From Curvibacter sp. PD_MW3 (GTDB taxonomy: Bacteria > Pseudomonadota > Gammaproteobacteria > Burkholderiales > Burkholderiaceae_C), in assembly GCA_002633085.1 (NCBI GenBank), contig NSIV01000001.1:372001-436000 (forward strand): 64,000 bases of DNA, written 5' to 3'. Below the pieces are notes generated by a model. It had not been told where the DNA came from. It saw only the letters and a list, made by a program, of their open reading frames with translations, and searched no databases. Position 1 is the stretch's first letter. Each line of letters begins with the position of its first letter. Shown piece after piece: positions 1 through 9,010 of the stretch. Made by a program: the position numbers and the translations under genes.

Positions 1-1
1 G

Positions 2-2101
2 GATGACCGGGAGAAGATCAAGACCGGGCTGGCGCGGACCATCGGACAGGATGTGCCGTACGAAGTCGACTACCGCGCCGTCTGGCCGGACGGCAGCATC
101 CACGACATCACAGCCCGCGGCCAGCTGGTTCGCAATGGCCAAGGTCAGCCGGCGAAGGTGCGCGGCATCATCTGGGACATCACGGACAGGAAACAAGCCG
201 ATCAGGCCTTGCGCGAGCGCGAGGACATGCTCAGCAAGATGATGGGCTCGGCGCAGGACGCGATCCTCATTCTGGACAACAACGGCAATATCGCGCTTTG
301 GAATGCTGCCGCGGAAAAGATCTTCGGCTATTCGAACCAGGAAGCCCTTGGAAAGAATCTGCACCTTTTGCTTGCACCGTCGCGTTTCCACGAGGCGCAT
401 CGGGCCGCGTTCGATCGTTTCAGATCCACCGGCGAGGGCGCGGTCGTCGGCAAGACACTGGAACTGGCGGCACTGAGAAAGGATGGCACGGAATTCCCTA
501 TGGAGCTGAGCCTCTCGGCCCTCAAGCTCAAAGACCAGTGGCATGCCGTCGGCTTCGTGCGCGATATCACCGAACGCAAGAAATCCGAAGCCGGCGTGAA
601 GCTGTTCCAAACCCTGCTGGATCAATCGACCGATGCCATCGAGGTGCTCGATCCGGACACACTCCACTTCCTCGATGTCAATCAGGCGGCCTACCGGTCG
701 CTGGGTTACAGCCGGGAAGAACTGCTATCGATGAGTCCCTTCGACATCGATCCCATGCTGGACCGCTCCAAGCTCACGGAAATTACACAGGAGTTGAAGA
801 AGCTGAGGTTTTCGGTCAATGAGAGCCTCCACCGGCGCAAGGACGGGTCGGAGTTTCCGGTTGAAATCAGCATCACCTATGTCCAACTGGATCGCGACTA
901 CATGATTGCCGTGGTACGCGACATCAGCACGCGCAAGCAGGCCGAACGAGCGTTGGAACGAGCCACCCGTGCCCTGCGCACCCTCAGCGCTTGTAACGAA
1001 GCCCTCGTGCGCGATGAGAACGAAGCCGAGCTGCTGGCGTCCATTTGCCGGTTGATTGTGGATCCGGGCGGCTACCGCATGGCGTGGGTTGGCTTCCCCG
1101 AGCAGGACCCGGCCAAGACGGTGCGCCCGGTGGCCCACTCTGGTGATGAAAGAGGTTACCTGACCTCGATGAAGTTCAGCTGGGCTGACAATGAATTCGG
1201 GCATGGTCCTACCGGCATGGCCATTCGGACCAGCACGGTCCAGATCAACCGGAATTTCCAGACTAACTTGGCGCTGGCACCGTGGCGGGAAGCGGCACAA
1301 CAGCACGGTTATCTCGCCAGCATTGCGCTACCGCTCCTCAGTTCTGTGGGCACGCTGGGTGTACTGACCATCTATGCATCGGAGCCCGAGGCCTTTGATG
1401 AGGCCGAGGTCAAGCTACTGCAGGAACTGGCGGGCGACCTGGCCTTCGGCCTCGAGACCCTGCGCATGCGCGCTGAGCACGACCGCAGCGCCGACGAGAA
1501 CCTTCACCACAGTGAGACTCTGCGGCAGAGCCTGGAAGACTCCATCAAAGCCATTGCCAGCACCGTGGAAATGCGCGACCCCTACACGGCCGGCCACCAG
1601 CGACGCGTTGGCCAACTGGCTGCCGCCATTGCGAGGGAACTTGGATTACCGGAAAACACCATTCGAGGCCTGGAGCTTGCCGCGAGCATTCACGACCTGG
1701 GGAAAATCAGCGTTCCGGCGGAAATTCTTGCCAAACCCAGCAAGCTCACGACCATCGAGACCATGCTGTTGAAGAATCATGCCCAGGCCGGTTATGACAT
1801 CCTCAAGGACATCAAATTCCCGTGGCCCATTGCCACCATGGTGTGGCAGCATCACGAAAGAATGGACGGCTCGGGTTATCCGCAGGGCCTCAAAGGTGAT
1901 GCCATCCTCCTGGAATCTCGAATCCTGGCCGTGGCGGACGTGGTCGAGGCGATGGCCTCGCATCGCCCTTACCGGGCAGCGCTGGGCGTCGATACGGCGC
2001 TGAAGGAACTGGAACAAGGCCGGAGCACCATTTACGATGCGACGGTTGTCGACGCCTGCCTCCGGCTTTTTTCGCAAGCGCAGTTTGAATTTTCAACCTG
2101 A
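2..2101 (+). CDS. PAS/PAC-GAF-HD-GYP signalling protein (5' end outside window)
   Basis: The frame is open to the first bases of the window, so the N-terminus is missing; an internal GTG at 53 is probably not the start. Three PAS/PAC segments are visible, each ending in a 'DIT/DIS-x-RK' PAC tail, followed by a GAF-like domain (about residues 330-500 of the visible part) and a C-terminal HD-GYP domain. HD-GYP signature residues are present: HDLGK, then HHERMDGSGYP. HD-GYP domains hydrolyse c-di-GMP, so this is probably a soluble phosphodiesterase switched by PAS/GAF ligand or redox sensing. No transmembrane segment is seen in the visible part. Family assignment is firm; the signal sensed is unknown. 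Confidence 0.9.
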   Translation, partial: DDREKIKTGLARTIGQDVPYEVDYRAVWPDGSIHDITARGQLVRNGQGQPAKVRGIIWDITDRKQADQALREREDMLSKMMGSAQDAILILDNNGNIALWNAAAEKIFGYSNQEALGKNLHLLLAPSRFHEAHRAAFDRFRSTGEGAVVGKTLELAALRKDGTEFPMELSLSALKLKDQWHAVGFVRDITERKKSEAGVKLFQTLLDQSTDAIEVLDPDTLHFLDVNQAAYRSLGYSREELLSMSPFDIDPMLDRSKLTEITQELKKLRFSVNESLHRRKDGSEFPVEISITYVQLDRDYMIAVVRDISTRKQAERALERATRALRTLSACNEALVRDENEAELLASICRLIVDPGGYRMAWVGFPEQDPAKTVRPVAHSGDERGYLTSMKFSWADNEFGHGPTGMAIRTSTVQINRNFQTNLALAPWREAAQQHGYLASIALPLLSSVGTLGVLTIYASEPEAFDEAEVKLLQELAGDLAFGLETLRMRAEHDRSADENLHHSETLRQSLEDSIKAIASTVEMRDPYTAGHQRRVGQLAAAIARELGLPENTIRGLELAASIHDLGKISVPAEILAKPSKLTTIETMLLKNHAQAGYDILKDIKFPWPIATMVWQHHERMDGSGYPQGLKGDAILLESRILAVADVVEAMASHRPYRAALGVDTALKELEQGRSTIYDATVVDACLRLFSQAQFEFST

Positions 2102-2266
2102 TTCGTTCCCCGCACGGGATAAAGCGAAAAACCTACACCAGTTGCCCCGCCAGCAAGTGCACCATGTGCAGAGGCAGCCATCCCATTTTTGCTTTTTCCC
2201 TGGCAGCGTGGGCAGAATAGCTGCGACCGCCCCGCCCCAAAGTGCTCGCCTCAAGAAAGCGCCCTC

Positions 2267-2898
2267 ATGCAAGAACTCACCGCACTGCTGGGCATTGCCA
2301 CAGCCATTTCAATCGGCGCTGCCAGCCCCGGCCCGAGCTTCGTCATGGTGGCGCGTACAGCAGCAGCCTCGCGATCTGATGGCCTTGGCGCCGCCTTAGG
2401 GATGGGGTTGGGTGGTCCGGTCTTGCACTGGCTTCCCTGCTCGGGCTCCACGGCCTGTTGCTGGCGGCCCCGTCGTTCTTCTGGATGCTTCAGGTGGCAG
2501 GTGGCCTGTACCTGGCCTACCTGGGCATTCGCATCTGGCGTGGGGCCAAGACGCCGCTCGCAACAGCCCCGGTTCAATCCAAGTCTGGCAGCGCGACAGC
2601 CGTGAGGTCCTTGGCGCTGGGCTTGGCCACTCAGCTGAGCAATCCGAAAACGGCCATCGTGTACGCAAGTGTCTTTGCCGCTTTTCTACCCACTACGACG
2701 TCACTGCTCTTCAATGTGGCCATTGCCGGTTTGGTTTTTGTCATCGAGGCCGGCTGGTATGTCCTGGTGGCACTTGTGCTGTCCTCGATCGGTCCACGCA
2801 CGCGCTATTTACGGCACAAGACCTGGATGGACCGTACTGCCGGTGGCGTCATGGTGGCTTTGGGTGTGAAGCTGGTGTTTTTCGCCCATCACCCTTGA
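2267..2898 (+). pseudogene. LysE/RhtB-family amino-acid exporter, disrupted by a frameshift
   Basis: Reading from ATG 2267 gives a typical RhtB/LysE N-terminus (MQELTALLGIATAISIGAAS, then PGPSF). After ALGMGLG, near 2408-2416, the homology moves to another frame (WSGLALASLLGLHGLLLAAP) and continues to the stop at 2898 with the family features GGLYLAYLGIRIWRG and QLSNPKTAIVYASVFAAFLP. The joined product would be about 210 aa, the normal family length. LysE/RhtB proteins are inner-membrane exporters of amino acids or homoserine lactones. A one-base deletion would explain the break. It may be a real recent inactivation or an assembly error, since the rest is intact. Confidence 0.8.
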
Positions 2899-2926
2899 GC
2901 CGACACATGCTTCATGTTGCGCACGG

Positions 2927-4195
2927 TCAGGGCGCCAGCCCCTGACTGCGCAGGATCGCAGCGTGCAAGCCTTTCAAGGTGGTTTTCAACGTCTCGGCCA
3001 GTGACGCAGAGGTATTGTCCGGGTCGATCGGCAAGCGGTTGTAGACCACCGCCCAAGTCAGGCCATCGGTGCGCCGCTCCAGAAAAGAATGGGTACCGGT
3101 CGTCAGTGCGCCAGAATGGTTCCAACCACTCGGGTCGACCACCCAGCCGAGCCCGCCGTTGGCATTCGGGATCTTCGGGTCTTTGGTGCCCATCAGCGCC
3201 ACGGTGGCAGGCTGCAACAGGCGCGGCACACCCGAACGTCCATCAATGGCATCGGCAAAGCGCACCATGTCGGCAGAGGTCATGACCCAGCCGCCATGCG
3301 CGTCCATCGCAGCAAAATGAAAGCCGTTGTAGGCCTCTGGGCCGCTGCCGCGTCCGGTTTGTGAAGGTACCGGGGGCCAGCGCGGGTCATCGGAATAGAC
3401 CACCTCGCCGGGCCGGCGCTCGGCCAGCGTATCGCCGCCAATGCGGGGGCTCTGGCTGCCGATCGGATCGAACACCAGCCGGCGCATGGCCTCGTCATAC
3501 GGCAAGCCGGTCTTTTGCTCCAGCACCCGCCCCAGGATGTTGTAGCCAAAATTGCTGTAGCTGAAATATGTGCCCGGCTCCCGTTGCAGCTCACGGAACT
3601 TCAGCATGTACTCGACTACATCAGCGGCACTGGCCGGGGCCGGCCGCTTCAGCGCCTCGGCAATCTGGACCAGATCGTATTGCGGCTCATAGACGTTCGA
3701 ATCCCAGCCATTCGTGTGCTGCAGCAAATCACGCAGCGTGATCTTCAACACGCGCGCATCCTTAACTTGTGCATAACGCGAACCGGTGAGCAGACCACCT
3801 GGGCCGAAGACCGGACGATCCAGCGCCGCCGGCAGTTCAGCCTCAAAAGCCTTGAGCACCGCCACCGCCGTCATTGGCTTGGACACACTGGCAATGCGAA
3901 ACATAGACTCGGGCTGCACAGCCTCGCGAGTCTCTCGGTTGGCCCAGCCAAAACCCCGCTGGTAGATGATCTTGCCGTTGCGCGCCACTGTCAGGCTGGC
4001 ACCGGGAATGTCCATGGTTTCAAGGATGTCGACCATCGTCTCATCCACGTTACGCATGGAAGCGACGGTGTTGCCGCTGACAGGCAGATGGACGTCCGCC
4101 TTGCGCTGAAACCAGCTGCATCCAGCCAGCATCACCAGCGGCAAGCTCCAGGCCAGTCTACGCACCCAACCCGATTGCCCCCATGCTCGCTTCAT
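2927..4195 (-). CDS. Beta-lactamase-fold serine hydrolase, lipoprotein
   Basis: A 422-aa protein with a lipoprotein signal: basic start MKRAW, hydrophobic stretch, then lipobox LAGC near residue 25. The catalytic serine motif of class C beta-lactamases and DD-peptidases is present (SVSK within FRIASVSKPMT), as is the Tyr-Ser-Asn motif (YSNFGYN). These families act on peptidoglycan stem peptides, esters or beta-lactams in the periplasm; sequence alone does not separate an EstB-type esterase from a low-molecular-weight PBP-like enzyme. It lies downstream of a chemoreceptor gene in the same direction with a 91-bp gap and converges on the broken exporter gene. Resistance should not be inferred. 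Confidence 0.85.
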   Translation of the reverse strand: MKRAWGQSGWVRRLAWSLPLVMLAGCSWFQRKADVHLPVSGNTVASMRNVDETMVDILETMDIPGASLTVARNGKIIYQRGFGWANRETREAVQPESMFRIASVSKPMTAVAVLKAFEAELPAALDRPVFGPGGLLTGSRYAQVKDARVLKITLRDLLQHTNGWDSNVYEPQYDLVQIAEALKRPAPASAADVVEYMLKFRELQREPGTYFSYSNFGYNILGRVLEQKTGLPYDEAMRRLVFDPIGSQSPRIGGDTLAERRPGEVVYSDDPRWPPVPSQTGRGSGPEAYNGFHFAAMDAHGGWVMTSADMVRFADAIDGRSGVPRLLQPATVALMGTKDPKIPNANGGLGWVVDPSGWNHSGALTTGTHSFLERRTDGLTWAVVYNRLPIDPDNTSASLAETLKTTLKGLHAAILRSQGLAP

Positions 4196-4286
4196 GCCCG
4201 CGTCTCCCCGTCAAAGATGAACATCAAGTGCATGGCATAGACAGCCGGCCTCTCGGAAGCGCACAGCCCCGAGCACACCGCAGGGC

Positions 4287-5993
4287 TCAAAAGGTTTCCC
4301 AATCGTTCTGGCTGGTCTTCGCCAGAACCTGCCCCTGGGGCCCCGCCGGCTTGGCAGCTTGCACCGTCGGCGGCAGCTTCGTCACGACCGGTGTCGCCAC
4401 CTCGCGGTTGGCAAGAACGCCTGCACTGTCTCCCAGTTTGAATTGGGCCACGGTGCTGACCAGCTCCTGTGCCTGACTGCGCAGGCTGGAAGCGGCGGCT
4501 GCCATCTCTTCCACCAGCGCGGCGTTCTGTTGCGTGGCCTGGTCCATCTGCGTCACGGCTTCACCCACCTGGGCCACACCGGCGCTCTGCTCCGAGCTGG
4601 CGGCGCTGATCTCACCCATGATGTCGGTCACTCTTCGGATGCTGCTCACCACTTCGGTCATGGTGGTGCCGGCTCGGTCGACCAGGGCACTGCCCTGCTC
4701 CACCCGTTGTACGCTGTCGTCGATCAGGGTCTTGATTTCTTTCGCCGCTTCGGCACTACGGCCGGCCAGGCTGCGCACTTCGCTGGCGACCACGGCAAAA
4801 CCGCGGCCTTGTTCGCCGGCGCGGGCGGCTTCGACCGCCGCATTCAGGGCCAGGATATTGGTCTGGAAGGCGATGCCGTCAATGACGCTGATGATGTCGG
4901 CAATGCGTTTGCTCGAATCATTGATGCCTTTCATGGTGTCGACCACTTGGGCCACGACTTCACCGCCTTGCACCGCCACGGTAGAAGCGCTTTGCGCCAG
5001 CTGGTTGGCCTGACGGGCGTTGTCGGCGTTCTGTTTGACGGTGGAGCCGAGTTCTTCCATGGAGGCGGCGGTTTCTTCTAGCGCGCTGGCCTGGCTTTCG
5101 GTGCGGGCGGAGAGGTCGGAGTTGCCCGAAGCAATTTCTGCACTGGCGGTCGAGACCGCCTCTGAACCCTGACGCACAGTGCTCACCGTGCGACGCAGCG
5201 ACTCCTGCATCCGCTTGACCGAGGCCATGATGCTGCTTGAATCTCCCGCCCGCAAGGGGATGGCTTGCGTCAGGTCGCCTTGTGCAACATGCCCCACCGC
5301 GTCGGCCACGTCGGCCGGTTCTGCACCCAACTGGCGCGTCAAGCCGCGCGCGATGGCCCAGGCCACGAACAAGCCGGCCACAATCGCCAGCACACTGATG
5401 CTCAAGATCAGGTTACTGCTGCTGTCAACCCGCTGGTTGGCCTGCTCCCCAATCTCGGCAGCCGATGCGTTCTGAATGGCCAGCGAGTCCTCGACCGCCT
5501 TGAAGAGGATGTCCTGCTTCGCCGCGACCTCTCCATTCAGGAGACTGCTGGCCGCCTTGAAGTCGTCCGGATTACCCGACATGCCCAGCTGCATGGCCTG
5601 GTCCAGGTCTTTGCTGTAGCTGCCTCGCGTTTCGTGAATGACCTTGAGCAGCGCCACGCCTTCGGGCGAGGTCACCGTCTTATCCAGTTCAGCAAAGATC
5701 TCCGCATTGCTGGCACGAAGCGGCTTGATTTTCTCAACCAAGGGCGTTGCGGCCGCCGCGTCGTTGAGCAACACCGCACTGCGGGTGATCGAGGCGACCG
5801 TCTGCAGGTTGTCCTTCAGCTTGTTGAAGACTTGGACCTTGCGCAGGCGGTTTTCCCGCAGGTCATGCAGGTCGCGATTGATCGCATTCAGTTGAACCAG
5901 CGCAACGGCACTGATGACCACGAGCGCGGCAATCAACAGACCAAAACCGCTGAGAAGTCGGGTGCCGACCCGCATTTTGTTGAATGTGTTCAT
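4287..5993 (-). CDS. Methyl-accepting chemotaxis protein with C-terminal CheR tether
   Basis: 568 aa. One transmembrane helix at about residues 12-32, a periplasmic four-helix-bundle-like ligand domain to about 185, a second helix at about 190-212, HAMP, then the cytoplasmic coiled-coil signalling domain. The hairpin tip sequence is the conserved [20 protein letters not shown]. The protein ends ...NDWETF; the last five residues fit the xWxxF pentapeptide that tethers CheR/CheB in enteric receptors, so methylation through a tether is likely. The ligand is unknown. It is divergent from the Sel1/AAA gene and no che genes are in the window. Confidence 0.93.
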   Translation of the reverse strand: MNTFNKMRVGTRLLSGFGLLIAALVVISAVALVQLNAINRDLHDLRENRLRKVQVFNKLKDNLQTVASITRSAVLLNDAAAATPLVEKIKPLRASNAEIFAELDKTVTSPEGVALLKVIHETRGSYSKDLDQAMQLGMSGNPDDFKAASSLLNGEVAAKQDILFKAVEDSLAIQNASAAEIGEQANQRVDSSSNLILSISVLAIVAGLFVAWAIARGLTRQLGAEPADVADAVGHVAQGDLTQAIPLRAGDSSSIMASVKRMQESLRRTVSTVRQGSEAVSTASAEIASGNSDLSARTESQASALEETAASMEELGSTVKQNADNARQANQLAQSASTVAVQGGEVVAQVVDTMKGINDSSKRIADIISVIDGIAFQTNILALNAAVEAARAGEQGRGFAVVASEVRSLAGRSAEAAKEIKTLIDDSVQRVEQGSALVDRAGTTMTEVVSSIRRVTDIMGEISAASSEQSAGVAQVGEAVTQMDQATQQNAALVEEMAAAASSLRSQAQELVSTVAQFKLGDSAGVLANREVATPVVTKLPPTVQAAKPAGPQGQVLAKTSQNDWETF

Positions 5994-6212
5994 GAGGCCT
6001 CTTTGGAATCGGACTGGTCAGTCAAAAGCATACCGCTACCGGCATGCAAGCAATGTTAACGCAGCCCCCAAGCCAGGCCAGCACAAGATGGGCCCCGCCC
6101 ACTGGACACGGGCCGCCCCCGCCGGGGAGTCATTGTCCCTCTTGGGATAGACTGCAAAAAATAATTGATACCAATCTTTGGTGGGAGCCAACTATTCTTG
6201 CCGTAGCAATGC

Positions 6213-8816
6213 ATGTCATCCAAGCGATTCGAAACACTGCCCATCGAGCAACTACGCAAACTGGCAGGTGGCAACCTCTTCATCCGGCCGGAGCCTGACG
6301 CCCAGTACCATCTGGGGCAACGTTATGCCCTGGGAACGGGCGTTGAAAAAAACGACCAGGAAGCCGCCTATTGGTTTCGCCGTGCTGCAGACTGTGGCCA
6401 TGCCGAGGCCCAGCGCAACCTTGCGTTTGCGTATTTGCACGGCCGGGGCGTTCCGAAGAATGAGGCCGAAGGCATTCGCAGGCTGCGTATCGCCGCCGAA
6501 TGGAGCGATGCTCCCGCGCGGCGTCAACTCGGCTACCACTATGCGACCGGCTCGGGCGTCCCCAAGGATGAAAACGAGGCCGTGCACTGGTTTCGCCTGG
6601 CGGCTGACCAGGGCGACTGCTTTGCCCAGTACAACCTGGCCTTTGCCTATGCCAACGGCCGTGGCGTGTCCGCCAGCCCGCAGGACGCCGTGCGCTGGTA
6701 CCAGCTGGCCGCCGACCAGGGCATGCCGGAAGCCCAATGTGAACTGGGACTGATCTATGAGCAAGGACTCGGCGTGCCGGTGGACTATGCCAAAAGCGTC
6801 TACTGGAACCAGCTTGCCGCAGAGAAAAAGTATGCCGAGGCGTGCAGCAACTTGGGCTGGCTTTATGAGAACGGCCTGGGTGTCCCCCAGGATCTGGAAC
6901 AGGCGCAGCACTGGTACGAAGAAGCCGTACGGCAAGAGTTTGCGGAAGCGAAAGAACGTTTGTCCCGGCTGCGAGAGCGGCGCACGCGTTTGCAGCCCAT
7001 TCCCGAACACAACCAGCGCGCCGACGACTCCATTGCCGGGTACCTCGAATCCGCCTTCGCCGACTTCGTCGGGCTGGACGTGGTCCGGCAGGAGGTCTTT
7101 CGCCAGGCCAGCTACATCCAGGTTCAGAAGCTGCGCGCACAGCAAGGCCTGCGCGTCCCCAACTGGCCGTCACGCCATCTGGTGTTCCTGGGCAACCCGG
7201 GAACCGGCAAGACGACGATTGCCCGCATCATCGCCGGCCTCTACCAGCGGCTGGGCATCCTGAAGACCGACAAGGTCGTCGAAACCGATCGTTCCGGGCT
7301 GGTGGCAGCCTACATCGGCCAGACAGCGATCAAGACCCGGGCCGTGGTGGAGTCGGCCCTGGGCGGCGTGCTGTTCATCGACGAGGCTTATGCCCTGGCC
7401 CGCGAAGGCAGTCAGGACTTCGGACGGGAAGCCATTGAAACGCTGCTCAAGATGATGGAAGACCATCGCGATGATCTGGTGGTGATTGTGGCCGGCTACA
7501 CCGAGGAGATGGAGAACTTCATCAACGCCAATCCGGGCCTCGCTTCGCGCTTCAACCGCTACATCAATTTCCCCGACTACACCCCGGCCGAACTGCTGAA
7601 GATTTTTTTGAACTTTTGCAGCAAACACTCCTACGTGCTGAGTGCTTCGACGCATCACGGCTTGCAGACCATCTTCAACCGGGAAATTCAGGTTCAGCGC
7701 GAGCGCTTCAGCAATGCGCGTTACGTGCGCAACCTGTTCGAAAAAGTCATCGAGGCACAGGCGCAGCGCGTATTCGCCATGCCCAATGCCTTGAAATCGG
7801 ACTTGCAGGCCATTCTTCCGGCGGATGTGGAACACGGGCTGGGCGAGCCCCTGCCGGCTGACGACGGCATGTCATCCAACTACGAGGACGTGCTGAAAAA
7901 ACTCAATGGCTTGGTCGGACTGAGAAATGTCAAAAAACAGGTGCAGCGTCTCTTCGCCTTTGTCCGCCTGCAGCGCGCACGCGCCAAGGCCGGAAGCAAG
8001 GTGCCAACCGGGTTCTCGCAGCACCTGGTGTTCACCGGCAACCCCGGCACCGGCAAGACCGCGGTGGCGCGCATCGTCGCCGATCTGTACTGCAGCCTCG
8101 GGATCATTCCCTCCAACCACATCGTCGAGGTCGATCGCTCAGGGCTGGTCGCGGGTTATGTCGGCCAGTCCGCCATCAAGACCCTGGAGGTGCTGGAGTC
8201 GGCCTTGGGCGGCGTGCTGTTCATCGACGAAGCCTATTCGCTGGCCCACGGCGACAGCGGCAGTGACTTCGGCAAGGAAGTGATCGACACCTTGCTGAAA
8301 TTCATGGAAGACCATCGCGATCAGTTGGTGGTGATCGTGGCGGGTTATCCGGAGCCCATGAAGCGGTTCATCGACAGCAACCCGGGCTTGCGCTCGCGCT
8401 TCAACCACTACATCGATTTCGATGACTATGCGCCAGCCGAACTGCTCGGCATCTTTGACGCCTTCTGCCATCAATCCGAATACACACTCGACGAGCCTGC
8501 GCGCGCCTTGCTGCTGGCCAACCTGACCACCTTGTACGAGGCGGGCCAGACCACCGACAACGGCCGCCTGGTACGCAACCTCTTCGAGCGCTGCATCGAA
8601 GTACAGGCCGAACGGCTGGCGTATCTGGGTGAAAACTCAGGCGCGAACTTGAACGCGTTGACGGACGACGACGTGTCGGACGCGCTGGAGGAAGTGCTCG
8701 CCGAGCTGAGCGGCACGCAGCACGGTACTGCAGCCGGCGCAGCACCGCCATCGCCCTCTCCGACCTCGGTGGCAGCCGATGCCGCGCTGGGGCGGCCGTC
8801 ACCGCAACCCGACTGA
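6213..8816 (+). CDS. Sel1-repeat protein with two CbbX/SpoVK-type AAA+ modules
   Basis: 867 aa. Residues about 30-255 hold six Sel1-like repeats (pattern A-x-x-x-LG-x-x-Y-x-x-G-x-GV-x-x-D-x-x-x-A-x-x-W). Two AAA+ modules of the CbxX/CfqX (CbbX) family follow. Module 1 has Walker A GNPGTGKTTIARI near residue 326 and Walker B VLFIDEAYALA near 386; module 2 has GNPGTGKTAVARI near 608 and VLFIDEAYSLA near 668. Both carry a VVIVAGY sensor strand and an NPGLxSRF arginine-finger segment, so both look active. CbbX relatives remodel proteins (Rubisco activase), and EccA-like relatives act in secretion. No rubisco or secretion genes are nearby. Standalone gene; substrate unknown. A short Pro/Ala-rich tail ends the protein. 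Confidence 0.88.
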   Translation: MSSKRFETLPIEQLRKLAGGNLFIRPEPDAQYHLGQRYALGTGVEKNDQEAAYWFRRAADCGHAEAQRNLAFAYLHGRGVPKNEAEGIRRLRIAAEWSDAPARRQLGYHYATGSGVPKDENEAVHWFRLAADQGDCFAQYNLAFAYANGRGVSASPQDAVRWYQLAADQGMPEAQCELGLIYEQGLGVPVDYAKSVYWNQLAAEKKYAEACSNLGWLYENGLGVPQDLEQAQHWYEEAVRQEFAEAKERLSRLRERRTRLQPIPEHNQRADDSIAGYLESAFADFVGLDVVRQEVFRQASYIQVQKLRAQQGLRVPNWPSRHLVFLGNPGTGKTTIARIIAGLYQRLGILKTDKVVETDRSGLVAAYIGQTAIKTRAVVESALGGVLFIDEAYALAREGSQDFGREAIETLLKMMEDHRDDLVVIVAGYTEEMENFINANPGLASRFNRYINFPDYTPAELLKIFLNFCSKHSYVLSASTHHGLQTIFNREIQVQRERFSNARYVRNLFEKVIEAQAQRVFAMPNALKSDLQAILPADVEHGLGEPLPADDGMSSNYEDVLKKLNGLVGLRNVKKQVQRLFAFVRLQRARAKAGSKVPTGFSQHLVFTGNPGTGKTAVARIVADLYCSLGIIPSNHIVEVDRSGLVAGYVGQSAIKTLEVLESALGGVLFIDEAYSLAHGDSGSDFGKEVIDTLLKFMEDHRDQLVVIVAGYPEPMKRFIDSNPGLRSRFNHYIDFDDYAPAELLGIFDAFCHQSEYTLDEPARALLLANLTTLYEAGQTTDNGRLVRNLFERCIEVQAERLAYLGENSGANLNALTDDDVSDALEEVLAELSGTQHGTAAGAAPPSPSPTSVAADAALGRPSPQPD

Positions 8817-9010
8817 AGACCCAACCCGACCCCGCCTCACGAGGCGGAGGCAAGGCACACCCTCTTGCATGGTTTTGATATTGCCCCGCAGCCTTGGTGA
8901 TCGGGCCGGAGACTTACCAGCCACTCAAACCCGTAGGCCGATGTCCGCATCGTCATCGCAAAGGAGCCTAGCGGCCCCTGCGCTGGAAGCCTCGCGCAAC
9001 GGCCGATTCC

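Noticed and set aside
2927-4195. Reading the beta-lactamase-fold lipoprotein as an antibiotic-resistance gene
   Set aside because: The motifs are shared with esterases and peptidoglycan peptidases; nothing specific to a resistance beta-lactamase is visible.
8832-8847. CCGCCTC-AC-GAGGCGG hairpin after the Sel1-AAA gene
   Set aside because: Stem is short, loop would be only two bases unless frayed, and there is no T-tract, so I do not call it a terminator.
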